Shown here piece by piece: positions 35,686-45,707 of a stretch of 64,000 nt of DNA. The translations under genes and the position numbers were made by a program. The notes beneath the pieces are model-generated. The model made no database searches. It saw only the letters and a list, made by a program, of their open reading frames with translations, and was not told where the DNA came from. Source of the DNA: DATFNV01 sp963827935 (lineage in GTDB: Bacteria; Planctomycetota; Planctomycetia; Gemmatales; Gemmataceae); contig CAWHCN010000018.1 of NCBI GenBank assembly GCA_963827935.1, forward strand, positions 62,001 through 126,000, written 5' to 3'. The stretch's first letter is position 1. Each line of letters starts with the position of its first letter.

Positions 35686-36123
35686 ATGACACGGCGAACA
35701 ATGGGCGGAGCTGAGCTCTGGGGACCCGCCTACCCGGTGGTCCGCGATTTCATCGCCTATGGCCTGGGTGTCGCCGGGCCCTACCAGGCCCGCGAATGCC
35801 TGAATCCCGACACCCGGCTGGAGCGCGTCGACGGCGTTTCGCCCGACGACGTGACCTCGATGGCCGCCCTGGTCGAGCAGACGCTCGGTCTGTCCGGCCA
35901 GCCGCTGGTCTCGTTGACGGGTCGGCCGTTGCACGTCTACCTCAGCGTGCTGGCCCGGTGCCTGCGCGACAGCGGCATCACGCTGCGGCAAGCCCGACTG
36001 CGCCTGTCGCGCGCCCTGCCCGACGACTGGCGGACCGCCGCCCGAGCGCAGGCCGGAGCCAGTCGGCGCCGCCCGCCCACCGGCCTACGCCCCAGAAGGC
36101 TGCGCCGGGCGCCGGCGGCGTGA
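35686..36123 (+). CDS. hypothetical protein downstream of GAF gene
   Basis: A 145-residue protein starting MTRRTMGGAELWGPAYPV. It has a compact helical part (DDVTSMAALVEQTLGLSG, LHVYLSVLARCLRDSG) and a basic, disordered C-terminus. No family is recognised. It lies 9 nt after the GAF gene and is probably its operon partner, perhaps the output or adaptor. Confidence 0.55.
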   Translation: MTRRTMGGAELWGPAYPVVRDFIAYGLGVAGPYQARECLNPDTRLERVDGVSPDDVTSMAALVEQTLGLSGQPLVSLTGRPLHVYLSVLARCLRDSGITLRQARLRLSRALPDDWRTAARAQAGASRRRPPTGLRPRRLRRAPAA

Positions 36124-36553
36124 ACGGGACGCGTTCCGAGGCGCGCACGGACTGAAGTGGACTCCATCAGGCAGAGGCGTGCCGTGGGACGAAAGCCGTC
36201 GTCAGAGTCTCTGGCGTGCGTTTCTTGTGGGGGACGATCCGAAGGAGGAGGTGGTGCGGCAGGAAGATGGCGTGGTGGGCCGGCCGGCGTTCGGCCAGCG
36301 ATGGGTGTCAGTCGTCATGCCGGGGAGCGGCATGACAACTGACACCTACTTTCACGAGATCGACACGCCCAGGGGGACTAACGTGATCGTCACCGCGGGC
36401 AAGAGGAACGGTTTGTACGCCAGAGTGTTGTTCGCCACTGTGACCATTGAGAAGCCCGAGGCGCCAGCGACAGGGGCTCCTCTCATCGCTCGCGCTTCGG
36501 GCCGGTGTGATGACACCGCAGTGTCAATGATCGGGTTGCTGCGGCCCGGCCCG
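36124..36553. repeat. non-coding gap with a 19-bp hairpin
   Basis: The only structure in this 430-bp gap is a hairpin, GGTGTCAGTCGTCATGCCG (36304-36322) with 36328-36346 (18/19). Short frames here lack starts and family likeness. It separates convergent genes. Confidence 0.5.
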
Positions 36554-37831
36554 TTACCAGCGGAATTCCACGCCAAAGCTGACACCCTGGGCCCAGAAAT
36601 TGGAGGTCTTCGCCAACGCCTCCGGACGGGCCGGACCGATCAACTGCAAGCCGCCGCCAAAGGAATCCGGCGCGGTCTGCGACACGTTGATGACCGGATC
36701 GATCTGGTTGCCCGGGCGGAGCACGTTGGTCCAGTAGAGGAAATCGTAGCCGATGGTCACTCGAACGCCGGGCAGCATATCATACCCCCCCTTGAGCTGG
36801 ACCTGGGGGACGACGGAAAAATCGCTGTGAGTATGATGCCCCATGTTGGTCGGTTGGGAATAAACGAAGCCCGGGAAGGTCCCGGGTTGGAGCGCATCGG
36901 CGCCGGACACGATCGTCACGCCGTTGATATTGCTGGCTTGCGAGGTGGCCCCCAGACCGACCAGGGCGGTCGCGCTCAGCGAGAAGGCACCGGTGCTGTA
37001 ACCGAAGCGACCCCCGACCTGGCCGCCGTAGAACTGGTTCTGGGTCGCAAAGTGGTCGATCCCAAGCACCGGGAGGTCAAAGCCGATGCCATCCGTCGAA
37101 ACGGTGCTATCCAGCTTCTCCTCGAGATTCAGGTAACGGAACCCGGCCAGGAAATCGGCCGTCAAGCGATCCCGGCGGACCACGTTCCACGCCGCATTGA
37201 GTTCCGTGCCCCACAGCTGGGTGGACGAGGAAATGGTTACACTGCCGGCGAACGGGCCGATGGTCGTGCCGCCGCCTCCGAGTCCATTGCCGACGGGGGC
37301 CGCCACGTAGTAGGTGTTGGCGCTGCCATCCGGAGTGAGCGTCGGGAAGGCAAGCACGGGATTACCATTGGCATCCGAGGCGGCGGAAAAATGGACGGAT
37401 TTCTGCATCAGCCACATGCCGCTTGACTCGAGGCCGAGCGTGTGCTCCGGATTCAGCCACAGGCCCGCCGCCAGTCGCGCGCCCGACAGGGCACCATAAT
37501 TGATGTTCTTGTCGCCGAAGAGAACGGAGGTCGTGCTAGTGCCCAGTTGGCCGGCACCGACGGTCCCCGGATCGCCGGTCGTCACGAGCGGCGCGGCCTG
37601 CGGCCCGTTCTTGACCCACCAGAGCAGGTATTCGCCTCCCACCCAGAAGCGGCCGTCGCAGTCCGGGGCCGGGCAGCAAGCGGCGGCCAGGCATGACGGC
37701 TTGTCGGCAGCGGGACTGGCCGTCGGGGGGGCGGCATCGGAGAGAAGCGGGGCCTGGGCCTGGGCCAGGCTGCCCGCGCTGAGCACACCGAGCATGAGGA
37801 GAAGGGAACGGCCAGGGGGTGCAAATCTCAT
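36554..37831 (-). CDS. BBP7-type outer membrane beta-barrel protein
   Basis: A 425-residue protein with signal peptide (SLLLMLGVLSAGSLAQA). After a Pro/Ala linker comes RFWVGGEYLLWWVKNG, the typical opening of the planctomycete BBP7 porin family. Alternating strands follow (GARLAAGLWLNPEHTLGLES, ADFLAGFRYLNLEEKLD, GGQVGGRFGYSTGAFSLSA). KGGYDMLPGVRVTIGYDFLYW comes before the C-terminal strand FGVEFRW, which ends in an aromatic residue as outer-membrane proteins do for BAM insertion. It is probably a porin or structural envelope barrel. Confidence 0.88.
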   Translation of the reverse strand: MRFAPPGRSLLLMLGVLSAGSLAQAQAPLLSDAAPPTASPAADKPSCLAAACCPAPDCDGRFWVGGEYLLWWVKNGPQAAPLVTTGDPGTVGAGQLGTSTTSVLFGDKNINYGALSGARLAAGLWLNPEHTLGLESSGMWLMQKSVHFSAASDANGNPVLAFPTLTPDGSANTYYVAAPVGNGLGGGGTTIGPFAGSVTISSSTQLWGTELNAAWNVVRRDRLTADFLAGFRYLNLEEKLDSTVSTDGIGFDLPVLGIDHFATQNQFYGGQVGGRFGYSTGAFSLSATALVGLGATSQASNINGVTIVSGADALQPGTFPGFVYSQPTNMGHHTHSDFSVVPQVQLKGGYDMLPGVRVTIGYDFLYWTNVLRPGNQIDPVINVSQTAPDSFGGGLQLIGPARPEALAKTSNFWAQGVSFGVEFRW

Positions 37832-38174
37832 GGGTCCTTCCAGGGTAGAGCCTGGGCCAGGTCAGTCGTTCTTCACGGGCAGAACTCCGTTTTCAACGCC
37901 GCGACGCGGCCGGGCGGGGAGAGAGAATCACCACTCGAATTCTTATCGGTGTGTCGCTGTCGCACACTTGCATGCCAGACTGGGAAAGTTCTGTTTCAAT
38001 TCCCTGCGCGGACGATTTTTCGGCATTTTCACTCAAGGTGGGCCAACCGGTCGAGGAAGAGCGTACCTGAGGGTCGCCGTGAAAGTGCCGCTCAGGAACG
38101 CGGACGCGGTTCACATGACCGCTCAGCGTGTCCCGAATACGTTGGCGCCGTCTGGGCGGCGCGTTCGCCTTAGC

Positions 38175-38232
38175 CGAGCCGGAAGCGTTAGCGACGGGTC
38201 ATGCCGAACCCGTCGCTAACGCTTCCGGCTCG
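38175..38232. repeat. REP-like palindrome, perfect 25-bp arms
   Basis: CGAGCCGGAAGCGTTAGCGA(CGGGT) at 38175-38199 is exactly complementary to 38208-38232. It is the most perfect copy of the GAGCC...AGCG family in the window. The rest of 37832-38248 shows no gene. Confidence 0.75.
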
Positions 38233-38248
38233 TCGAGTTGCGTCGTCA

Positions 38249-40955
38249 TCAGATCGCGAACCCGTGGGCATGCTTCTTGGGTGGCGGCGGCACGATGGCG
38301 GGGGCGCCGGGATCGGTAATGACCCCGTTTAGTTTACCGTCGGTATCGCCCAGCTTACCGTCGAACAGGTGCAGCACGAGAATGTTGCCGCCGTCGACGA
38401 ATTCGACGCCGGGACTGCTCGGCGCCTTGCTCGACCAGGTCGGCAACGCAAACCAGCCCGTTACCGTTGTGCCCCCAACCGGATGAGGCCCGTACATGTA
38501 GTAGGCGTTCGCCGTCACCCCGGCCGGCAGCCCGATGGTGACCGTGGTCCCAAAGCCGACCGCTCCCGTAATCGTGAAGTTATAGACCCCAACGGGGAAG
38601 GCGGCATCCGGTGGCGGCCCTAGGGGGCCCAAAGGGACAGCCTGGAGATGGCTCGATCTGCACCCCGGGCGGCGTGTGGAACAGCGCCGCGGCCACGCCC
38701 TGCGGGTTGGCCCCCTTCAGGATCAACGAGCCGCCGTTGGATTCCAGGATGCCGCTGATCGTCAGGTTCGGGCCATAGGCGATCGTGCCGTGGGGTACGG
38801 CGACGACCACGACATTCTTGGCGATCTGTCCCGTCAGTTCCACGACGGAATTGCTCTGCCCACCAACCCGGAGCGTAGTCAGGGCAGCGGCGGTATTGGT
38901 ACCGATGTCGCCCAGAAGGGTGAGGGTGGTGCCGGTGACTGTGTCGATCTCGCTGGTATGACCTAACGCGCCGAGGGAAATCGACCCGGTCAGAGAGAAG
39001 TTTCCGGGGCCGACCGTCCAGTTGGCGCCGCCCTGCGTATCCAGGGACACACTATTCCCCAGGATCACCGTCGATGGCAGCTTCACCTGGGGATTGAGCG
39101 AGCCGATCTGCAGAACACTCGCAAGCGATGGCGAGGTGTCGATCGTGAGCTCGCCAGTACCCAGGGCCTGGTCCGCACTCAGGCTGATTGTGCCGCTCCC
39201 CAGCGTGATCCCGCCCGAGAATTTACTACGCGCTGCTGGACGATAATCTGCCCTGGTCTCGCACGAAGATCAAACCACTGCCGGACAATTGTGGTCCGAG
39301 GGCCACGCTGGCGGAACCGATCACTACGATGGTTGTGTTTTCATCGATGGCCGAGTTGAGGGTCAAGGTGCTCGTGCCACCTACCGTCAGAGTCGGCGCC
39401 GGCGTGGTGGTGAAGCCCTGATTAACAATTGGCGGCGTGGTCGTGATGGGGCCATTCAGGGCCACCGAAGAGGAGCCGCCCATGATCGGATCGATCTCGC
39501 TGTTCTGCATCACCTTGATGGGTCCAGAAAAGACCCAGGACCCGGACGCAATGCTCAGGGTGCCGCCACTGAGATCGAGTTCGTTGGTTAGCGTGATTGG
39601 CGTTGCCGGGGAGCCCGCAGGCAGGGTGAGGCTGGCGGAGTTGCCGAGACCGGGCTTGAACGTTTAAGAGCCCGCTGCCAAGGGCGCCGGCATTGCCCAG
39701 CCCCAGTGTGCCGCCGAATAGCGCGGTCCCGAACGAATAGCTGTTGCTCCCCGTCAGATCGAGTTCCCCCCCGCCGGTCTTCGAGAGCCCCCCGCTGCCG
39801 GTGAGGGCGGCGGCAACCGTAAGGCCGGGGCCGCTCTGCAATCCAATTACGGGCTGGACGATGCTGAACGTGTGGACGGTGCTGCTGAGCGTTATCGGGA
39901 TGCTCATCGTGCTCGCGCCGCCTAGGACCGTAACATTGCCATTGAGGGTGATCGAACCGCCATTCTGTGCGCTCAGCTGATAACTGGTATCGATCTCGAT
40001 GTTGCCCAGGGTGAGATTGGGGAGGTCGTCGAAACTCTGCGTGCTGTTGGCTCCGGATTGGAAGATGAGGTTGTAGCCGGCCTGCGGGACGCCGCCAGCC
40101 CAGTCGCGATAGTCGCTCCAGGTGCCGTCGCCAGCGCCGGTCCAGAGATCGTTGGAATTCGGCGTGGGCAGGATAGTCAGCGCGAAAGTCTGGCTGTTCG
40201 ACCCGGCGCTGTTCTGGGCGGTGATGGTGACGGGGTACGAGCCATCCGAGTTGGAGCCGCCCCCAACCTCTCCGGCGGTCAGGTTGGTGCCGGTGATGAC
40301 GCCGGTGTTCTGGTCGATGCTGACGCCCGCTGGGCCGGACAGGCTCCATTGGATCGGCGCGGTGCCGCTGGCCTGGGCCTGGAAGGAGTTGTTCGTCGCC
40401 CCCACCGTGAAGCTCGTGGAGGTGCCGCTGGTGATTTGCGGGGCGACGGGAGGCTGAGATGTCCCACCGCCGCCGCCGCCGCCAGGGGGCGCGTAATCAA
40501 TCGAGAATGGTAATCGTGCCCGTGCCGCCTTCGTAGGGCTCTGTAGGGGTTGGGTTGGGGTCCAGGCCGAATACCTGATAGGTGATGATGACCGGGCCTA
40601 TGATATGGCCTGGTTGATGACAGTCGTACTGGATATCCGCATAGCCGGCCGGGGTCCCGCCGACATATGCAGTCCCAAACAGGGGCTGGTTGTTGTCTGC
40701 AACGAGCACTGTGATTTGATTAAGAGGTGTCGTGAAGCTGCCCTGAGCCAGAACATCGAACTCAAGGTGGAAAGGCAGGTCGTTAGTGACGCTGACATTG
40801 ATGTCGGCCACCGATGCGTGGCCATACGAAGTGGAGGGCACGCAGCGGTCTTCCAGGGCCTCCACGGCGGGGATCAAGCGGACGGCTTGATGCCGGCGGG
40901 GCCGCGAGGACGCACCCTTGGAGTTGTGAAAAAGGCGGGCCAGGGAGCGGAACAT
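38249..40955 (-). CDS. LEPR-motif surface protein with putative Ig, beta-strand repeats and choice-of-anchor U, about four frameshifts
   Basis: About 900 residues when joined. ATG 40955 starts MFRSLARLFHNSKG, then IPAVEALEDRCVPS, the LEPR-XLL-type N-terminal motif of planctomycete surface proteins. Frame one stops at 40497. It continues from about 40500 with a Gly-rich linker and a putative Ig-like domain (QNTGVITGTNLTAGE). Then come autotransporter-type strand repeats (GNIEIDTSYQLSAQNGGS, LSKTGGGELDLTGSNSY), with frame changes near 39665 and 39220, and the stretch at 38630-39100. After a change near 38630 the C-terminus (VYNFTITGAVGFGTTVTIGL, YYMYGPHP, HLFDGKLGDTDGKLNG) matches the choice-of-anchor U domain. 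Confidence 0.75.
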
Positions 40956-41131
40956 GGGAGCATCTCCCTGTGGCAAGCGTTCGAGTCGGCGCGATGAACA
41001 CAGGGGGTGCACCGATCCGTCAGCGGCGGGGTCGAGGCAGCAGTGTAACACAGTTCGGTCAGTCCGGCCATCCCCTCGGCCTCTTTTTCCTTAAGCACGG
41101 AATAATCCGCAAACGGACTGCGCAAAAAGGA

Positions 41132-41295
41132 GTAACCGTTCACCGCTCTGCCCGGTGGTGGCCGATTTGGTGTGCCAAGGCTTCGGCCGCGCGGGCCGGT
41201 GGTTTCCAGGGGGGGTGTCCGAGGGGGTGGTGAAACGAATGTCCCGAAGTCGTGACCCAGCATGAACTTGCGACACGCGATTCGTTTCCGGCTCC
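41132..41295 (+). repeat. 130-bp repeat family, copy B (164 bp)
   Basis: Starts GTAACCGTTCACC and carries GGGGTGTCCGAGGGGGTGG, GAAACGAATG, AAGTCGTGACCCAGCATG and GATTCGTTTC like copies A and C, but has about 35 extra bases in the 5' part. It lies 200 bp upstream of the methyltransferase start. Confidence 0.75.
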
Positions 41296-41494
41296 TTTCG
41301 GCGGAACGGAAGCGCCGGTCATGAGGGACGGGGAGGGAGAGTTCTGGCCACTTCGCTCACATGATACCTGCCCCCGCCGTCCGTTTCGCCCGCGTACAGC
41401 GCCGCTGCGTTCGCCCGTCGTCCCCAGGTGGCCCAGCGTTGGGCCGCCAGGGGTAGCTTCCCTCGCATGGCCGGCCGCAGCGGGAGCGATCCAC

Positions 41495-42157
41495 ATGTTC
41501 GACATTACCCCGTACCTCTGGCCTGCTGACCCGTGGCTGCGGATCGAACCGCCCGGCAACATATGCGCTTGCTACGCCTTCAAGCACACTGTCGGCCTGC
41601 TGCTGCAACCGCAACGCATCCTGGAGATCGGCGTCCGCGCCGGCTACGGGGCCGCCGCCTTCGAGGCCGCCTGCCCGCAGGCCAGCTACCACGGCGTCGA
41701 TGCCGAAAACCGCCAGCAGGGCGGCCTGCCCGGCGCCGTCGGATGGGCGCGGACCATGCTGGCCCGCCACTTCCCCGGCCGAGCCATCCGCATCGACGCG
41801 CCCCTGGACACGCGGCAGCAAACGCCGGACGGTTCGGGCTGTGACCTGACCCACGTGGACGGCGACCATTCCTTCGCCGGCTGCCTGCACGACCTGGAGC
41901 TGGTGGATCGCCTGGGCGGCCCGTGGATTTTGGTGGACGACATCGACTATCTGCCGCCGGTGCGGCACGCCGTGGAGCTGTTCCTGGGCCGCACCGGCTA
42001 CCGCCACGTCTACCTCCCCATCTTCCGCGGCGACTGCCTGATTCGCACGCGGGCCGGAGAAGAACGGGCCTGGTCGCCTACACCGGCGTATCACCCATTC
42101 CAGGGCACAGCTCGGAGACCCGTGGAGCCCGCACATTTAGACTGGACAACGCACTAG
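41495..42157 (+). CDS. class I SAM-dependent methyltransferase-like protein
   Basis: A 220-residue protein from ATG 41495 (GGGAG 9-10 nt upstream). RILEIGVRAGYGAAAFEAA is the glycine-rich SAM motif I, followed by YHGVDAENRQQGG, LTHVDGDHSFAGCLHDLELV and PWILVDDIDYLPPVRHAVEL. The HVDGDHS and DDI blocks fit the Methyltransf_24 group, which modifies sugars or small molecules. The C-terminal tail is probably disordered. No partner gene is obvious. Confidence 0.75.
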   Translation: MFDITPYLWPADPWLRIEPPGNICACYAFKHTVGLLLQPQRILEIGVRAGYGAAAFEAACPQASYHGVDAENRQQGGLPGAVGWARTMLARHFPGRAIRIDAPLDTRQQTPDGSGCDLTHVDGDHSFAGCLHDLELVDRLGGPWILVDDIDYLPPVRHAVELFLGRTGYRHVYLPIFRGDCLIRTRAGEERAWSPTPAYHPFQGTARRPVEPAHLDWTTH

Positions 42158-42706
42158 CCTGACCGGAGGTCTCCCGGACCCGCAATGTGACCGGGGAGAT
42201 CTGCGGTCGGCGGAAGTGGCACGGTCAGGAGACCCGTGCCACAACAGGTTCGACGCTGGTCGCCCCGGCCAGAGCCGGCCACGGACGGACATTGACGGCC
42301 ATTGACGGACTGGACACGGCGGACGGGCAAGCCTGCCCTTGGGCGGGGTGATGTGGGCGCGATTATCGGGGCCCGGGGCCGCGGACGCAGAACGCGGGTG
42401 CCGATGTTCGGTGCCACGGGATGGTGCGCCGTGCCGACTGGGCGGTGGGGAGCCCGCCCTATCGTCGGCGGATGCGCCACGAGGGCGGCCGTCCACGGCC
42501 CCGTGGTCGGGGTCGGCTGCGGTTGACCGAAGAGGGCCTGGGGCAATTCCGGCGCAAGACATTGATTGAAAAGGACTTGTATGAAGCGTGCCCATTTTCA
42601 TTCTGTCCCGCTGGTATGACCTTTAACTTCCCTATCTCGAGCGCTGTTCGAGGGATAAAATGAGTTGAGGCGATCCGGCTCGCTCTAGCATAAGAATGTT
42701 CAGGGA
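42158..42706. repeat. non-coding gap with a GTGGCACGGTC hairpin
   Basis: 42216-42242 is a copy of the GTGGCACGGTC...CCGTGCCAC hairpin seen at 28382-28534, with one extra C in the right arm, preceded by GACCGGAGGTCTCCCGG. I see no supportable gene in the remaining 450 bp. Confidence 0.5.
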
Positions 42707-43568
42707 ATGCCCGTGGCAGACGACACCCAACGTGACGGTGGCGGAAACCGAGAAGGCTTTCTGAAGTTCTTCGGCGATCACCTTGTTGCCTTGGGTGGCA
42801 CTTACGTCCCGCTGGATGGTTCGGGGCAGGAAGCGGGCGAAGAGCGGTTTTTCGCTCTGCCGGGGTTCGTCCTTTCGCTCCGGGGCGGTTGGCGGCTCGT
42901 CACGACTGGGCACGCTATTAAGGAGATCGAGCGCAAGCTGCAAGCTGGGGAGTACCGAATGACCCACTGCGTCCTGGCCGCGTCCTTCGGCAGCGGCTCG
43001 CAGGGGGAGGAGGCGATTCCATTCGACTGCCGCAGCGCAGTAGTACAAGCCATCGCCGATCAGTCCGTCGGGCTGGATTATGCCGTCCTGACGCTCAACT
43101 TCAACGAACGGGCATGGCTGGAGGAGAACGGCATCCGGCCGATCTCCCATATAAACTGGGCCACGCAGGATCCGGCGAAGTGCGAAGTGTTTGCTCTGCT
43201 GGGCTTCCCGCACTGCGCAGTTTGACGACCACAGTCGCCTTGTGCCGCACGGGGGAGGTGTCGCGGGCCTCGTCAACCCAACAATGGTGCCAGTGGAGAG
43301 GGTCGAGTTGCCGGTGGACGAAATGCCAGTGTCCGTTTATCCCTGGTTCGTAGGCAGAGTAGGCGGCTCCAAAGGGTTGCCGAGTATCGAGGGCATGAGT
43401 GGTGGCCCAATCTTCGGCATGGCGAAAAGGCCAGACGGACAATGGGAGTATTGGATCGTCGCCATGCAGAGCCGATGGTGCGAAGAGCGGCGAATTATTT
43501 TCGCGTGTCCTGTTCGCGTATTCGCACGCCTGCTGGAAGACGAGCTGGGGCTTCCTGAGCAGTTTTGA
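42707..43568 (+). CDS. trypsin-like serine protease-like protein, one frameshift
   Basis: About 286 residues joined. ATG 42707 opens MPVADDTQRDGGG. The triad is readable: His in RLVTTGHAIKEIE (a TGHA variant of TAAHC), Asp in GLDYAVLTLN, and nucleophile Ser in GMSGGPIFG (GxSGGP). The first frame stops at 43225. The second, from about 43205 (AQFDDHSRLVPHG...), carries the Ser motif and ends LEDELGLPEQF, so an indel lies near 43205-43215. There is no signal peptide, so a cytosolic protease is implied, as in several conflict systems. It is followed at 54 nt by the HEPN-like gene. Confidence 0.7.
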
Positions 43569-43622
43569 TTCAACAGGTAACGCACTGGTGCAGTTACATG
43601 AAAGAGGTAGGAACATTTGCCG

Positions 43623-44120
43623 ATGCGCCTAGCCCCCGACACGATTATCAGGCTGGAGCGGGCCGCTCAACAGAGGTTCATCACGGCCGAGAAAATGCGA
43701 GCGCAGAATCGACCCTTGGCCGCGCTTTACATCTTCGGGTATTGCGCGGAAATATGCCTGACGGTCGCCAGCTATCGAAGCTCAGGATTTTCGCCTAACG
43801 CTATTATTGATCGCGATACTCGCCAACGACGCATGGCTCAGGCAAGGCAGATGAGAATGCCGAACGGGGAACCATTGATGAATAGCGACCCCCACCCTCT
43901 TGTGGGTTGGGCTCGCTATCTGCAAGAGCAGCGTCGTCTCGTCGGAAACCTGACGTTGCAGGATGAGCAGCGGCTGAATGAGGCGGTGAACAAGGCGGTG
44001 ATAATCTACCGGTACTGGCGGCCGGAACTGCGATATAAGGTCACGGATATCGACGACCAACATCTTCAGCAGGTGCGACAAGCGGCGAAATGGATGCTCG
44101 ACAATCAGGGGCAGCTCTAA
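43623..44120 (+). CDS. HEPN-like helical protein
   Basis: A 165-residue protein from ATG 43623 (AGAGGTAGGA upstream), all helical. The block RFITAEKMRAQNRPLAALYI then FGYCAEICLTVASYR resembles the AxxLaGYavEcaLKA helix of HEPN domains, and YRYWRPELRYKVTDID with QVRQAAKWMLDN resembles their C-terminal part. The RxxxxH ribonuclease motif is not seen, so it may be a non-catalytic or adaptor HEPN. GC is visibly lower than in surrounding genes. It sits between the protease and the 44140 gene, closely spaced. Confidence 0.5.
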   Translation: MRLAPDTIIRLERAAQQRFITAEKMRAQNRPLAALYIFGYCAEICLTVASYRSSGFSPNAIIDRDTRQRRMAQARQMRMPNGEPLMNSDPHPLVGWARYLQEQRRLVGNLTLQDEQRLNEAVNKAVIIYRYWRPELRYKVTDIDDQHLQQVRQAAKWMLDNQGQL

Positions 44121-44139
44121 CCCCAGAAAGGAGCGGCTC

Positions 44140-44658
44140 ATGCCGGTCATTCGACTCACGCCCACTGCCACGGTTTTCAAGGCTCAAGAACGGGAGGCAC
44201 TGATCGCCCAACTGACAAAAGAATTGGCGGGAGAGGCTACGCAGGATGGGCCCGTCATATTTGAAATCCCGCTAGAGGAAGGGAGCGCTAAGCTGGATAT
44301 ATTCGTGGTGTGGGACAAATGGAAGGATGTCCCGTCGGAGATGCGGAGCAAGATCATCACGGAAGCGTATAACGAAAAAAAAGACAAGATTGCTCAGCCC
44401 CTCGGCGTCACCTACCAAGAGGCCATCGAGCAGTTCCTGCTTCCCTACGCGGTGATTCCGATGACCCGGAAGCAGGAAGTCAGCGAAGAATCGCTGAGGG
44501 AGGCCATGAAAAAACATGGCGGCCTCGTTCTGGAGGGTGGCAAGGTCGATCTCCGCTTCCCGACGATGGAGATGGCACGAGAAGCGCACCAGAAGCTGTC
44601 CGATGAACTACCGAAGGGGTATTGGTCCATCGTTCAATCGGCGGGTTCGGCGAGTTGA
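44140..44658 (+). CDS. unknown protein of the protease/HEPN-like cassette
   Basis: A 172-residue protein from ATG 44140, with AAAGGAG 8 nt upstream and only 19 nt after the HEPN-like gene. It begins MPVIRLTPTATVFKAQERE and has two alpha/beta parts. The first is PVIFEIPLEEGSAKLDIFVV. The second contains EESLREAMKKHGG, LVLEGGKVDLRFPTMEMARE and AHQKLSDELPKGYWSI. No family is recognised. GC is near 55% over its first part, well below the roughly 66% of the core genes, which suggests transfer as a cassette. Confidence 0.6.
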   Translation: MPVIRLTPTATVFKAQEREALIAQLTKELAGEATQDGPVIFEIPLEEGSAKLDIFVVWDKWKDVPSEMRSKIITEAYNEKKDKIAQPLGVTYQEAIEQFLLPYAVIPMTRKQEVSEESLREAMKKHGGLVLEGGKVDLRFPTMEMAREAHQKLSDELPKGYWSIVQSAGSAS

Positions 44659-44678
44659 AGGACACAGAAAGAAAGGCA

Positions 44679-44760
44679 CAGAAAGGGGGCGCATCTGGGG
44701 GCGCATCTCAAATCATACGATTCGTTTAATCCGTATGATTTGAGATTCGCCCCCTTTCTG
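44679..44760. promoter_or_regulatory. long hairpin between the cassette and the GHKL gene
   Basis: ATCTCAAATCATACG (44705-44719) pairs exactly with 44732-44746 around a 12-nt loop. Outside it CAGAAAGGGGGCG (44679-44691) pairs with 44748-44760. A 12-bp direct repeat (GGGGGCGCATCT) forms a bulge. The structure ends 8 nt before ATG 44769, so it may terminate the upstream cassette or control translation of the next gene. Confidence 0.55.
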
Positions 44761-44768
44761 CACTGTTT

Positions 44769-45588
44769 ATGGTTCCCGAACTCGATTTTGCCCTGCTCGA
44801 CGACATCCTCCCCCTTCTGGCCGAGGCCGATCACGTGGCCGGCGTCACCATCCGGTGCGCGCAGCCTCGCACCGTGGTGGCGCTGGTCGAGTATACCTAC
44901 CAGGCTCGGAACCGTCCCGCTGACCTGCCCCCGCTGACAGAGTTGATGAATAGCCCGGCGGCGCGAGAACTTCGTAGCGTCCTTGGCCGGGGCAGCTTCG
45001 CCCACATGCCGGTTTCGACGTTCCCACCAGGCGGCCGAGGTGGAGTTTCATTGGGTACCGCCAGACCCAGAAGCGTTTTCCTCCCCGGCCTGGGTCATGT
45101 TTCAGCGGCGACTACAGAACGCGGCAGAACAGGCGGGCTTCGGCCGGCGCGTGGCACCTGGGTTGACAGGCGCGTTCGGGGAGATGGCCGACAACGCCTT
45201 CCGCCATAGCCTGCGTCCGCTGACGGCCGTGGCTGGCTACCGCTGGTCAGAGGGTATCTTCGAGTACGTGGTCGCCGACGCAGGCCGAGGCGTTCTCGCG
45301 AGCCTCCAGTCGTGCCACGACTACACCGACCTTCAGGACTCGGGGGACGCACTCCGCATCGCTCTTACCGAAGGTGAGTCCTGCCTGGGACGAGGCGCCG
45401 GGCGGGGGCGGGGCTTCCGCGAGGTCTTTCTCAGCCTTTCTAACCTCAACGGCTGCTTGCGCTTCCGGAGCGGCGACCACGTCCTTACCATCGACGGCAC
45501 CTCACCTGATCTGAGCCGCGCACACCTTGCACAACTTGGTCTCGAGTTTGACGGTTTTCTGGTTTCAGTGGTCTGCTGCTCGTCCTAA
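44769..45588 (+). CDS. GHKL (HATPase_c) ATP-binding protein, one frameshift
   Basis: About 273 residues joined. ATG 44769 opens MVPELDFALLDDILPLLAEA. A frame change near 45020-45035 leads to AAEVEFHWVPPDPEAF. The ATPase signatures follow: N box TGAFGEMADNAFRHS, G1 box VVADAGRGVLASLQ and glycine loop LGRGAGRGRGFREV. No HisKA or transmembrane region is present, so this is a soluble GHKL protein of the kind paired with STAS-like DUF4325 proteins, as in anti-sigma or partner-switch systems. It is the first gene of a four-gene module. Confidence 0.7.
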
Positions 45589-45707
45589 CCGGCCCTGTCC
45601 ACCAACGCGCCCTTGACACAGGCGCCAGCCGCTCTTATTATTCACATGACTGGCGTGAGGGTCGAGAACATGAGGCTACTAATCTCCGAACTTCGCACGA
45701 CAACGTC

